This document shows, piece by piece, positions 16,180-25,477 of a DNA stretch of 64,000 nucleotides (position 1 is the stretch's first letter; each line of letters begins with the position of its first letter). The stretch covers positions 62,001 to 126,000 of the forward strand of contig JAXLXF010000005.1 of the NCBI GenBank assembly GCA_046328125.1, written 5' to 3'. Origin of the DNA: JADZEM01 sp046328125 (GTDB taxonomy: Bacteria; Chloroflexota; UBA6077; JACCZL01). The notes under the pieces were generated by a model. It made no database searches. It was given only the letters and a program-made list of their open reading frames with translations, and had not been told where the DNA came from. Made by a program: the position numbers and the translations under genes.

Positions 16180-18997
16180 GCGCGCTCCCGACCGCCGCCT
16201 TCACGTCGAGGTGCTTCAGCTCTTCCCAGTTGTCGCCGTACCGCAGCTCCACGTCCAGCGGCACCGACAGGGACATGGCGTTCTGCATGATCGGACAGAG
16301 GTCGCGCGCGAACGTGTCCAGGTCCGACTTCGGCAGCTCGAACAACAGCTCGTCATGCACCTGGAGGACCATCAGCGTCCCGGGGTACTTCTGCTCGATC
16401 AGCTTCTGGACGCCGATCATCGCGATCTTGACGATGTCCGAGGCCGTGCCCTGGATCGGGTGGTTGACAGCCATGCGCTGGCCGGCCTGGCGTACGCTGT
16501 AGATCTTGTTGGTCAGCTCCGGGATGTAGCGGCGGCGCTCCAGCAGCGTGGTGACGTAGCCGCGCTCCTCGGCCTCCTTGAGCAGGCCGTCCTGGTACGC
16601 CTTGACCGTCCCAAACCGGTCGAAGTACCGCTTGATGAAGGCGCCGGCCTGCTCCTGGGGCAGCCCGCTCTGCTGCGCGAGGCCGTACTCGCTCATCCCG
16701 TACAGCACCCCGAAGTTGACCACCTTCGCGAGGCGGCGCTGGTCCGAGGTGACGTCCTGGAGGGGGATGTCCATCACCTCCGCGGCGGTGGCGGCGTGGA
16801 TGTCCTGGTGGGCCGCGAACGCCTCGATCAGGGTGGGGTCTTGCGTGAAGTGGGCCAGCACCCGCAGCTCGATCTGGCTGTAGTCGGCGCTCAGCAGGCA
16901 AGTGTCAGGCTGGCTGGTGACGAATGCTCGCCGCACCCGCTTGCCGAGATCGGTCCGGATCGGGATGTTCTGGAGGTTCGGGTCGGTGCTGGACAGGCGG
17001 CCGGTCGCGGCGACGGTCTGGTTGAACGAGCCGTGCACGCGGCCGGTCCCAGGGTTGACCATCGTCGGCAAAGCGTCCACGTAGGTGCTCTTCAGCTTCG
17101 AGACGTGCCGGTGCTCCAGCACCAGCTCGACCAGCGGGTGGACGCCGCGCAGCTCCTCCAGCACGTCGGCGCCGGTGGACGCCTGCCCGGTCCGAGTCCG
17201 CTTCGCCTGGGGCAGCTTCAGCTCCTTGAACAGCACGTCTCCAAGCTTGGACGGCGAGGCGATGTTGAACTCGTGGCCGACCGATGCGTACGCCTCGCGC
17301 TCGATCTCGGCCAGCCGCTCGGCCAGCTCCTTCGAGAGCGCGTGCAAGTACGGCACGTCCACGGCGATGCCATTGCGCTCCATCGTCGCCAGGACCGGGA
17401 TCAGCGGCAGCTCCACGTCGCGCAACAGCGACTCCAGCCCGGCCTCGGCGATCTCCTTCGCCAGCATCGGCACCAGCCGGCAGACCATCGCGGCCTCGTT
17501 GCGGGCGTACTCGCCGACCTTCTCGATGCTGAGGCGGTCCATCGTCGTCGCCGAGCGGCCGGTGCCGAGCAGCGTCGAGCCAGCCGGCATCTCCACCTGG
17601 AGCTTCGACCAGGCCAGGTCGCGCAGGGCGAACGCCCGCTGGTTCGACTCCAGCAAGTACGCCGCGATCATCGTATCGAACGCCAGCCCCTCGCTCTCGA
17701 TGCCGTTGCGGGCGAGCACTAGCTCGTGGAACTTGGCGTTGTGCGCCCACTTGCGGATGCTCTCGTCGCCGAGGACCGGCGCGAGGCGCTGACGCACGTC
17801 CGCCCAGGCCAACTGCTCGACCGGCTCGTCCGAGACGTGCCCGACCGGGACGTACCACGAGGAATCCGGCCCGGTCGCCAGCCCGATCCCGACGATGTCG
17901 GCCTTCATCGGCTGGACGCCGGTCGTCTGGAGGTTGAAGGCGATGGTCTCGGCGGCCTTCAGCTGCGCCACCACCGCGTCCAGCGCCACGAGGTCGCGGA
18001 TGATGCCGTCGCCCTCCTGGGTGGGCGTCGTCGGCGCGGCGCTGGCGGCCTCGTCCATCACGTCCTCGGCGGCGGCCTCCGCGAAGAGGGCAAGCTGACC
18101 GCTGGCGCCGGCCTCGTCGGGATGGGCCTCGCCCATCGAGCGCGCGATGTCGTCCAGCAGGCGGCGGAACCCGAGCTCGTGGAAGAGGCCGACGACGCGC
18201 TGGCGGTCGAAGTCCTTGAGCTGCGCGCTGGTCAGGTCGAGTGTGACCGGCGCGTCGCGGACGATGGTCGCCAGCCACTTGGCCTGCTCGACCTGCTCCT
18301 TGAGCGGCTCCAGGAGGGTCTTCTGCTTGGCGGGGAGCTGGTCGAGGTGCTCGTACAGCCCCTCGACGCTGCCGAACTGACCGACCAGCTTCGAGGCGGT
18401 CTTGTCGCCGATCCCGGGCACTCCCGGGATGTTGTCCGAGGTGTCTCCTCGAAGCGCCTTGAAGTCGGGGATCTTCGGCGGCTCGAAGCCGTACCGCTCG
18501 ATCACCGCCGCCTCGTCGTACAAGACCACGTCGGAGAAGCCGCGCCGCGAGGTCAGCACCTTCGTGTGGGGGCTGACCAGCTGGAGCGCGTCCATGTCGC
18601 CGGTCAGGATGACGACGTCGAGGCCCTGCTGCTCGGCCTGGAGCGAGAGCGTCCCGAGCAGGTCGTCCGCCTCAAAGCCTTCGACCGAGTGGACCGGGAC
18701 GTTCATGCAGTCGAGCAGGTCGCGGATGTGCGGAAACTGCGAGGCCAGACCTTCCGGCTGCGGCCCGCGCGTCGCCTTGTACGCGGCGAACTTCGCCTTG
18801 CGGAACGTCTTGGAGGAGTAGTCGAACGTCGCGATGACGTACTTCGGCTTCAAGTCGCGCCACGCCTTGAACAGCATCGACGTGAAGCCGTGCACGGCGT
18901 TCACGAGCTCACCCTTGGGAGAGGTGAGCGGTGGCACGCCGTAGAAGGCGCGGAAGACGAGCGCGTGTCCGTCGATCAGCACGAGCGTGTCAGTCAT
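16172..18997 (-). CDS. polA: DNA polymerase I
   Basis: A 941-residue repair and Okazaki-processing polymerase. Residues 1-300 are the 5' flap nuclease (FDYSSKTFRKAKF, GFEADDLLGT, LTGDMDALQL, RGDTSDNIPGVPGIGDKTA). Residues about 340-520 have the 3'-5' exonuclease fold, but its metal ligands are changed: FNLQTT replaces FDTETD (Asn355 and Gln357), HNAKFHELVL replaces NLKYDRGIL, and YARNEA replaces YAAEDA. The polymerase domain is intact (SADYSQIELRVLAHF, RRLAKVVNFGVLYGMS, LQVHDELLFELP). The enzyme is therefore expected to polymerise and process flaps but not proofread. It overlaps rimI and the second fpg by 8 bases each. Confidence 0.96.
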   Translation of the reverse strand: MTDTLVLIDGHALVFRAFYGVPPLTSPKGELVNAVHGFTSMLFKAWRDLKPKYVIATFDYSSKTFRKAKFAAYKATRGPQPEGLASQFPHIRDLLDCMNVPVHSVEGFEADDLLGTLSLQAEQQGLDVVILTGDMDALQLVSPHTKVLTSRRGFSDVVLYDEAAVIERYGFEPPKIPDFKALRGDTSDNIPGVPGIGDKTASKLVGQFGSVEGLYEHLDQLPAKQKTLLEPLKEQVEQAKWLATIVRDAPVTLDLTSAQLKDFDRQRVVGLFHELGFRRLLDDIARSMGEAHPDEAGASGQLALFAEAAAEDVMDEAASAAPTTPTQEGDGIIRDLVALDAVVAQLKAAETIAFNLQTTGVQPMKADIVGIGLATGPDSSWYVPVGHVSDEPVEQLAWADVRQRLAPVLGDESIRKWAHNAKFHELVLARNGIESEGLAFDTMIAAYLLESNQRAFALRDLAWSKLQVEMPAGSTLLGTGRSATTMDRLSIEKVGEYARNEAAMVCRLVPMLAKEIAEAGLESLLRDVELPLIPVLATMERNGIAVDVPYLHALSKELAERLAEIEREAYASVGHEFNIASPSKLGDVLFKELKLPQAKRTRTGQASTGADVLEELRGVHPLVELVLEHRHVSKLKSTYVDALPTMVNPGTGRVHGSFNQTVAATGRLSSTDPNLQNIPIRTDLGKRVRRAFVTSQPDTCLLSADYSQIELRVLAHFTQDPTLIEAFAAHQDIHAATAAEVMDIPLQDVTSDQRRLAKVVNFGVLYGMSEYGLAQQSGLPQEQAGAFIKRYFDRFGTVKAYQDGLLKEAEERGYVTTLLERRRYIPELTNKIYSVRQAGQRMAVNHPIQGTASDIVKIAMIGVQKLIEQKYPGTLMVLQVHDELLFELPKSDLDTFARDLCPIMQNAMSLSVPLDVELRYGDNWEELKHLDVKAAVGSARA

Positions 18998-19682
18998 ACG
19001 GTCCCAGCCTTCGGTCGAGCGCCTCGCGGTTGCGCAAGAGGGTTTCCTGAAACGTGTCCGAGTCGATCGGGTCGGTCCACATGACGAGCGCGTCCTCGCC
19101 GTTGTCGCTGTAGTAGCGGCGCCGAATCCCCATCTCTTTGAACGTGTACTTCTCGTACAGGCGTTGCGCGACGTCGTTGGTGACGCGCACTTCGAGCGTA
19201 AGCCAGCGCGCTCCGATCTGTTGCGCGCGGTCGATCAGCGCGACGACCAGCAGCTCGCCGATACCGCGCCCCTGGAAGTCAGGGTCCACGGCGATGGTCG
19301 TGATGTGAGCTTCGTCGGTCATCAGCCACAGGCCCGCGTAGCCGACGATCGAGCGCAGCTCGGCTTCGAGGGCTGGCGTGGGTGGCGGCTCCAGCGGGCC
19401 GCGCAGCAGTCGTGAGAGTCGGCCAAACAGGCCGTTGTCGGGCGTAGCAGGCGCGGGCCGAGTCTCAGGGGTAGCCGACCGCTCGTCGGACTCGACCATG
19501 CGAGCCACGAAGTAGTGCGCAGTCCGGTTCGACTGGATCTCGCGGCGATACGCGTTCTGCGGCCACGGCTGCGCGAAGCACCGCCGCTCGATGGCGCTGA
19601 CCACGGGGATATGCTCGATCCGCATCGGGTCGATCCGAAACCGCTGCGATCTTCGCATGTCTGCGCTCGGTTCAGGCACCAT
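18990..19682 (-). CDS. rimI: Ribosomal-protein alanine N-acetyltransferase RimI-like
   Basis: A GNAT enzyme of 230 residues, longer than the ~150 of E. coli RimI because of a Pro-rich insertion (about 65-100) that includes PATPDNGLFGRLSRLL. Core motifs are SAIERRCFAQPWPQNAYRREI at the N-terminus, ITTIAVDPDFQGRGIGELLVVALI for acetyl-CoA binding, and LEVRVTNDVAQRLYEKYTFKEMGIRRRYY at the end, the RimI signature. It probably acetylates the N-terminus of ribosomal protein S18 or other proteins. It lies between tsaB and polA, a position where rimI is commonly found next to t6A genes. Confidence 0.87.
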   Translation of the reverse strand: MVPEPSADMRRSQRFRIDPMRIEHIPVVSAIERRCFAQPWPQNAYRREIQSNRTAHYFVARMVESDERSATPETRPAPATPDNGLFGRLSRLLRGPLEPPPTPALEAELRSIVGYAGLWLMTDEAHITTIAVDPDFQGRGIGELLVVALIDRAQQIGARWLTLEVRVTNDVAQRLYEKYTFKEMGIRRRYYSDNGEDALVMWTDPIDSDTFQETLLRNREALDRRLGPYD

Positions 19683-19739
19683 CTTTTCGCATCCGCCGGC
19701 CGCCGCCGTCGTGGCAGACCGCCGTCCCTCCTTGCCGCC

Positions 19740-20399
19740 TCAGAGCGCGTCGTCCCCGCGCGCCAGGTAGATCGGCTCGCCGTCGTCAGGTCCGGGGAGC
19801 TGGCCCTGGCTCGTTACCTGCCAGGCGAGCTCGGCGAGGACGGCCGGCCGTCGCACGCACAACGCGGGCGGCGCGACCCAGACCCGTTCGCCGAGCGCTG
19901 CCAACCGCGCCCGGGCCTCGGCGTCGAGATCCCCGACGAGAACGCATCGCTCTTCAGCTAAGCGTACCAGGGAATCCAGGTTGACATTCATTCCAGCCGG
20001 ATCTGTGTCCATGCTGTGGCCCGGCGGGAACAGGGCGGTCGCGTAGCGGCCTCGCCCGGCCGCCAGAACGGCCCGAATCGGGCGGTCCATCGGCGGCAGG
20101 CCAGCGGCGAGCAGCGTCAGCGAACCGACGCCGTAGGCCGGGATACCCAGCCCGACCGCCAGCCCCCGCGCGACCGCCAGCCCGACCCGTAGGCCCGTGA
20201 ACGAGCCTGGCCCGCGCGCCGCCGCGACGGCAGCGAGATGAGATGGCTGGACGCCGAGCCGGCCCATCATCTCCTGGATCGCCGGCATCAGGTGCCGGCC
20301 GTGGTCGCGGCCGGCCTGCCAGACGCTCTCGGCCAGCACCTCGCCGTCGTAGAGCGCGATGCCAGCACGGGACGTGGATGTGTCCACGGCGAGGAGCAT
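19740..20399 (-). CDS. tsaB: tRNA t6A37 biosynthesis protein TsaB
   Basis: A 219-residue TsaB (YeaZ), the non-catalytic ASKHA-fold partner of TsaD in the complex that adds threonylcarbamoyl to adenosine 37 of ANN-decoding tRNAs. The start at 20399 gives the family N-terminus MLLAVDTSTSRAGIALYDG, and RGPGSFTGLRVGLAVARGLA is the hallmark motif. The frame remains open upstream to 20624, but that part overlaps tsaE. One base separates the tsaE stop from this start. TsaD and TsaC are not in the window. Confidence 0.93.
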   Translation of the reverse strand: MLLAVDTSTSRAGIALYDGEVLAESVWQAGRDHGRHLMPAIQEMMGRLGVQPSHLAAVAAARGPGSFTGLRVGLAVARGLAVGLGIPAYGVGSLTLLAAGLPPMDRPIRAVLAAGRGRYATALFPPGHSMDTDPAGMNVNLDSLVRLAEERCVLVGDLDAEARARLAALGERVWVAPPALCVRRPAVLAELAWQVTSQGQLPGPDDGEPIYLARGDDAL

Positions 20400-20400
20400 G

Positions 20401-20886
20401 TCAGGCGTTCTCGGCAGCGGCGGCGCGAGCGGCGTCGAGCAGGCGCGCGGACGACGATTGGATGGCGATCTCGCGCGTTGCGTCGTCGGGCGCGACGATG
20501 GTGACGACGGTGGCTCCAGCCGCGAGGTCGGGCGGGAGCGCGTCAGGCCACTCGACGGCGCAGACGCCGCCGGCATCCCGCGCGTCGGCCAGCGTCTCCA
20601 GCATCTCGGCATCCAGTCGGCCATCCAGGCGGTACAGGTCGAAGTGGTACAGCCGAAGTCGTCCTTGATGCTCCACCATCAGCACGAACGAGGGGCTGGC
20701 GATCTCCTCCTGAACGCCTAATCCCGCCGCGAGCCCTTGCACGAAAACGGTCTTGCCGGCGCCGAACGCACCCTGCAAGAGGAAGACGTCGTTGGGCGCG
20801 GCAGCCTCCCCGAGCGCCTGCCCGACCCGTCGCGTCTCCGCTGCCGAGCTGGTGCACAGCACGAGCTCGCTGACGGCGTCGGTCAC
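20401..20886 (-). CDS. tsaE: tRNA t6A37 biosynthesis ATPase TsaE
   Basis: A 161-residue TsaE (YjeE), the small P-loop ATPase of the t6A complex. The Walker A is GAFGAGKTVFVQGLAAGLGV, followed by IASPSFVLM, the YHFDLYRL segment and VEWPD. The start is inferred as the GTG at 20886, whose last two bases overlap the thiL TGA stop, giving a 4-base overlap. The frame extends further upstream but would then lie inside thiL. The length matches the family. Order thiL-tsaE-tsaB-rimI suggests a single transcript. Confidence 0.92.
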   Translation of the reverse strand: MTDAVSELVLCTSSAAETRRVGQALGEAAAPNDVFLLQGAFGAGKTVFVQGLAAGLGVQEEIASPSFVLMVEHQGRLRLYHFDLYRLDGRLDAEMLETLADARDAGGVCAVEWPDALPPDLAAGATVVTIVAPDDATREIAIQSSSARLLDAARAAAAENA

Positions 20887-21974
20887 GGTCGCGTCTCGGA
20901 CTGGCGGAAGTGGTCCCAGGAGCTGCGTGGCGGCGTGACCGTCCGACCGTGCTCGTCCAGGACGGTCACTTTGCCAGGCGTGCCCTGCTCCAGCCGCCCG
21001 ACGACGGTCAGGCCGCACATGGGCTGGCGGTCCCCGCTAGCGGCCAGGAGCGCCGAGGCGTGCTCCAGCGTCTCGGCGTCGCCAGCCACCAGCAGCTCGA
21101 AGTCCTCGCCGCCCGCGATCGCCATCTGGCGGGCAGTCTCGCCGCCGAACTGCCGCGTGAGCGCCGCCGAGGTCGGCAGCTCGTGAAGCAGGAGCGTCGC
21201 GCTCAGCCCCGATGCGTACGCTAGCTTGCCGGCATCTCCCAGCAGGCCGTCGGAGAGGTCCATGCCGCACCGCACACCGGCCTTTGCCAGGGTGAGCCCT
21301 TCCAGCACGCGCGGCTCGGGCCGGCGATGGAGCCGGGCCAGGACGGCCACGTCCGGATTCTCGAGCGGAGCGTCGCCCCGCTCCAGCAGCTCCAGCCCGC
21401 CGGCTGAGCCGCCGAGCGTCCCCGTCACGGCCAGCAGGTCACCGGGCTGACCGGCCGCGCGACGCAGGCCCGCGCCTTCGAGCTCTCCGACGACGGTGAT
21501 GCTGATGACCGTGACCGGCGAGGAGACGGTGTCGCCGCCGGCCAGGACGAAGTCCACGCCGCGTTCGAGCAGGTCGAGCTCCAGGTCGGCGAAGCCACGG
21601 TACAGCTCCTCCAGGTCGGCAACCCGGGCGTCGCGGCGTAGGCCGAGCGTGACGAACGCCCTGGTCGGGACGGCGCCCATCGCGGCGATGTCGCTGACGT
21701 TCTGGGCCAGCGCCTTCCAGCCGAGGTCGCGCCAGGAGGACGTCGAGTGCCGGAAATGCACGTCTTCGATCAGGGCGTCGGTGGTGAGCACTTCGTGGCG
21801 GCCCGGCGTTGGCGTCCAGAGCGCCGCGTCGTCGCCGATGCCGATCGTGCCGCTCGCCTCGGGCTGGAGCGGATCACGATTGCCCCGCCCGACGATCCTC
21901 GCCAGCCGGTCGATCAGCCCGAACTCGCCGAGCTGGGCCACGGTGAGGTCGGCGTCTGATGGTCGGTCGGGCAT
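20883..21974 (-). CDS. thiL: Thiamine-monophosphate kinase
   Basis: A 363-residue ThiL, which phosphorylates thiamine monophosphate to the diphosphate cofactor with ATP. It has the AIR-synthase/PurM fold. Motifs include GEFGLIDRLARIV near the start, GIGDDAALW, TTDALIEDVHF, ALAQNVSDIAAMGAVP, VDFVLAGGDTV, MDLSDGLLGDAGKLA and IAGGEDFELLVA. The ATG at 21974 is preceded by a GGGAGAG-type ribosome site; upstream in-frame codons lack one. It is the first gene of the minus-strand run reaching to mutM. No thi operon or TPP riboswitch is nearby, so it likely serves salvage or housekeeping. Confidence 0.95.
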   Translation of the reverse strand: MPDRPSDADLTVAQLGEFGLIDRLARIVGRGNRDPLQPEASGTIGIGDDAALWTPTPGRHEVLTTDALIEDVHFRHSTSSWRDLGWKALAQNVSDIAAMGAVPTRAFVTLGLRRDARVADLEELYRGFADLELDLLERGVDFVLAGGDTVSSPVTVISITVVGELEGAGLRRAAGQPGDLLAVTGTLGGSAGGLELLERGDAPLENPDVAVLARLHRRPEPRVLEGLTLAKAGVRCGMDLSDGLLGDAGKLAYASGLSATLLLHELPTSAALTRQFGGETARQMAIAGGEDFELLVAGDAETLEHASALLAASGDRQPMCGLTVVGRLEQGTPGKVTVLDEHGRTVTPPRSSWDHFRQSETRP

Positions 21975-22158
21975 CGTGGCTTCTCTCCCGAGCGGCGGTG
22001 GTTTCGGCAGCGCGGCCAGCCTCTCTAAGCAGCGAGCGTCTCTGGCGGAGCCGGGGTCAATTGTACTTCTGCTTTCATACACCCACACGACGGAGCGTCG
22101 GTCGGCTCTGCCCTACGCCTGTTACGATGTCCAGCATTCACCAACGGAGCGCCCTGCC

Positions 22159-22890
22159 GTGCGGATCGGCGTCGTCTCAGACATCCACGCCAATCTGGTC
22201 GCATTTGAGGCAGTGCTGCTCGCCCTCGGCGAGATCGACCAGCTGTGGTGTCTCGGCGACACCGTCGGGTACGGCCCGCGCCCCAACGAGTGCGTGGCGC
22301 TCCTGTCCTCCTGTAAGCACCTGGCCGTGGCCGGCAACCACGACTACGCCGCCACCGGCCGGATCGGCTTCGACGAGTTCAACACGTTCGCGGCGCTGGC
22401 GGCCTACTGGACGAAGCTGACCCTGACCGACGAGGCCCGAACGTACCTGGACGCGCTGCCGACGGTGCACACCTCTGGCGAGTTCACCCTTGTACACGGC
22501 AGCCCGCGCAACCCGATCTGGGAGTACGTCCTGAACCAGGAGATCGCCGGCGCCAGCTTCGAGCACTTCGAAGGGCCGTTCTGCCTCGTCGGGCACACCC
22601 ACGTTCCGATGGTGTTCGCCCGTTCCCCGGACGGGGAGATTCACTCGGCGCAGGTGGACGGCGAGCGGACCGTCCCGCTGGACCGGCCCGGCTGGCGGTA
22701 CATTCTGAACCCCGGCAGCGTCGGCCAGCCGCGCGACGACGACCCGCGCGCGGCGTGCCTGATCGTGGACACCGACACGAGGAGTGCGAGTTGGCGTCGG
22801 GTGGAGTATGATATCGCGGTGACGCAACAACAGATGCGTGACGTCAAGTTGCCTGACCGACTGGTGACGCGACTCGCGACCGGCTGGTGA
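22159..22890 (+). CDS. Metallophosphoesterase (YfcE/MJ0936-like)
   Basis: A 243-residue calcineurin-like phosphoesterase. Metal-binding motifs appear in order: VVSDIHANLVAFEAVL, CLGDTVGYGPRPNECV, VAGNHDYAATG, LVHGSPRNPIWEYV and LVGHTHVPMVF. It closely follows the family of predicted phosphodiesterases with the 'SDIHaN...GDxVGYGPxPNEcv' pattern. The substrate is unknown; relatives hydrolyse simple phosphodiesters. The GTG at 22159 places VVSDIH five residues from the start, as usual. The frame stays open far upstream, but that part is antisense to thiL. It is divergent from thiL. Confidence 0.9.
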   Translation: MRIGVVSDIHANLVAFEAVLLALGEIDQLWCLGDTVGYGPRPNECVALLSSCKHLAVAGNHDYAATGRIGFDEFNTFAALAAYWTKLTLTDEARTYLDALPTVHTSGEFTLVHGSPRNPIWEYVLNQEIAGASFEHFEGPFCLVGHTHVPMVFARSPDGEIHSAQVDGERTVPLDRPGWRYILNPGSVGQPRDDDPRAACLIVDTDTRSASWRRVEYDIAVTQQQMRDVKLPDRLVTRLATGW

Positions 22891-22984
22891 CCTTCCGAGA
22901 GGTGCCGGATGTCACTGGCACTCGACGGAACGTCAGGCTTGCGACGATTCAGCCAACGGTCTCGCAACCGCGCCATAAAAGTGA

Positions 22985-22990
22985 TATACT
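22985..22990 (+). promoter_or_regulatory. Candidate -10 box for the Xre regulator
   Basis: TATACT in an A+T-rich patch (CCATAAAAGTGATATACTCG) 30 bases before the ATG. No convincing -35 was seen. The predicted leader would contain the GGAGGG ribosome site just before the gene. Confidence 0.35.
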
Positions 22991-23020
22991 CGCCCCGAAC
23001 TGTCCGGCCGGAGGGATGCA

Positions 23021-23422
23021 ATGTCTATTGGTAAGGCCGTCCGAGATCTCATTGAGGCGCGTGGACTGCGCCCGGCAGAGGTCGCCGATCGGCTTGGCGG
23101 CAAGCGAAACCGAGCCACGTTCTACCGCCTGCTCAGCGGCGAGACCAACGACCCGCGCGTCAGCACACTGCTGGAGATCTGCAGTGCGCTCACGACCAGC
23201 CCGAGCGAGCTGCTCCAGCTGGCGGGGCTGCTCCAGTACCAGGAGCGCTCGCTCAAGCTGATCGACGTCGAGCTCCGACAGGCGTTCGGCGAGATGCAGC
23301 AGCTGGACGAGGACGACAAGCGGCTTTGTCTCGCGCTGTTGCGTGGTGTCATCGACCTGCGCGCGCAGCGGTCTGAGGCCCGGCCGAGGCGGCGAGCGTC
23401 TCGCCTGCTCTCGAAGGTCTAG
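23021..23422 (+). CDS. Xre-family helix-turn-helix regulator
   Basis: A 133-residue DNA-binding protein. Residues about 5-65 form the lambda-repressor-like domain (IGKAVRDLIEARGLRPAEVADRLGG...TFYRLLSGETNDPRVSTLLEICSAL). A helical segment (ELRQAFGEMQQLDEDDKRLCLALLRGVIDL) that may dimerise follows, then an Arg-rich tail. The ATG follows GGAGGG at good spacing. No effector domain is visible and neighbours on both sides are unrelated housekeeping genes, so its target is unknown; autoregulation is likely but not shown. Confidence 0.85.
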   Translation: MSIGKAVRDLIEARGLRPAEVADRLGGKRNRATFYRLLSGETNDPRVSTLLEICSALTTSPSELLQLAGLLQYQERSLKLIDVELRQAFGEMQQLDEDDKRLCLALLRGVIDLRAQRSEARPRRRASRLLSKV

Positions 23423-23613
23423 TTCGGCCTCGCGTTCGTTCTGTCGCTCGACGCCGATGTGTCGGGCGCCTGGACTTGCGAAGAGGCGAAAATTGATAGG
23501 CAGCCAGTTGGCCGCCGGTCCCGGTCCCGAGTCGTGTGGTGCTCGGGAGGCCGAGATCCCGGTCGTGCCTTCTGCCCGCCACGCTCCGGTCGGACTTCAG
23601 TCTACAATCTGAC

Positions 23614-24024
23614 ATGCCGATCTACGAGTACCGATGCGGCGCCTGCGGGCGCCGCTCGAACATCTACTTTCAAAGCTTCTCGTCCGCCGAACGGGCCGAG
23701 CCGCGTTGCGAGCATTGCCAGTCGGCGGACCTTTCGCGTCTCATCTCACGGGTCGCCATCCTGAAGTCCGAAGAGAGCCGGATGGACGACCTGGCCGACG
23801 ACGCGGCGCTCGCCGACGTGGACGAGAACGACCCGCGCAGCATCGCGCGGTGGGCGCGCCGGATGGGCGAGCAGCTCGGCGAGGACGTCGGCGACGACTT
23901 CCGCGAGATGGTCGATCAGCTCGAGTCTGGCGAGATGCCGGACGACATGCCCGGCCCGGGCGGGGCCAACGACGGCGATTTCGCTGGCCTGGACGCCGGC
24001 TTCGGCGGCGGCGACCCGGACTGA
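23614..24024 (+). CDS. FmdB-family zinc-ribbon protein
   Basis: A 136-residue protein. The first ~45 residues match the FmdB regulatory/zinc-ribbon family: MPIYEYRCGACGRRS, then CEHCQSADLSRLIS, giving the CxxC...CxxC metal site. The rest is acidic, with a helical ARWARRMGEQLGEDVGDDFREMVDQLE segment ending in a Gly/Asp-rich tail. Homologues with this acidic tail are common in Chloroflexota. Function is unproven; some relatives are linked to amide metabolism. The ATG at 23614 gives the canonical family start, whereas upstream in-frame codons do not. Confidence 0.88.
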   Translation: MPIYEYRCGACGRRSNIYFQSFSSAERAEPRCEHCQSADLSRLISRVAILKSEESRMDDLADDAALADVDENDPRSIARWARRMGEQLGEDVGDDFREMVDQLESGEMPDDMPGPGGANDGDFAGLDAGFGGGDPD

Positions 24025-24074
24025 CGCGCTCCAACTGGCGGGCGTCAGTCCGTTGCCGAGACGTCTGTCGTCGG

Positions 24075-25172
<1,098 letters not shown>

Positions 25173-25211
25173 GAGACCTCCCTGACACGGGACGATTATA
25201 TGGTCGCGCCA

Positions 25212-25382
25212 GGCTACGCTGGGTGTGCGTCAGATCTTTGGGGGCGCGATGAATCGGGGCGCGATGAATCGCGCCCGTACAAGGCAGCGTCCCTGGTACG
25301 GGCGCAATTTATTGCGCCCCTCAAGTCATCGCGCCCCCGGATCTGGATGGGCACAAACCTCTGACGCACACCCGGCTACGCT
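25212..25382. mobile_element. MITE-like element, copy 1, with 9-bp target duplication
   Basis: A 153-bp non-coding element (25221-25373) bounded by perfect 13-bp terminal inverted repeats, GGGTGTGCGTCAG and CTGACGCACACCC. It is flanked by a perfect 9-bp direct duplication, GGCTACGCT (25212-25220 and 25374-25382). The interior is a long imperfect palindrome of GCGCGATGAATCGCGCCCGTAC-type arms around a 15-base core (25281-25295). The left arm carries an extra copy of the GGGGCGCGATGAATC unit. There is no transposase gene inside. It fills most of the gap between pfkA and the sirtuin gene. The structure is that of a miniature inverted-repeat transposable element moved by a DDE transposase elsewhere. 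Confidence 0.88.
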
Positions 25383-25477
25383 CGGCGCCTGGAAAGCGAC
25401 AGACTGATTCCAGATCCTGGTATGGTCGCTTGGTGGAACGTCGGCCACAGTCCAGATCGGGATGGGGGGACGATCGC

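Noticed and set aside
15608..19084. Very long open frames on the plus strand opposite polA and the fpg genes (to 17722 and from 17726)
   Set aside because: They are antisense to genes with clear family motifs, and their translations are low-complexity Arg/His/Leu/Val-rich sequence typical of G+C-rich shadow frames.
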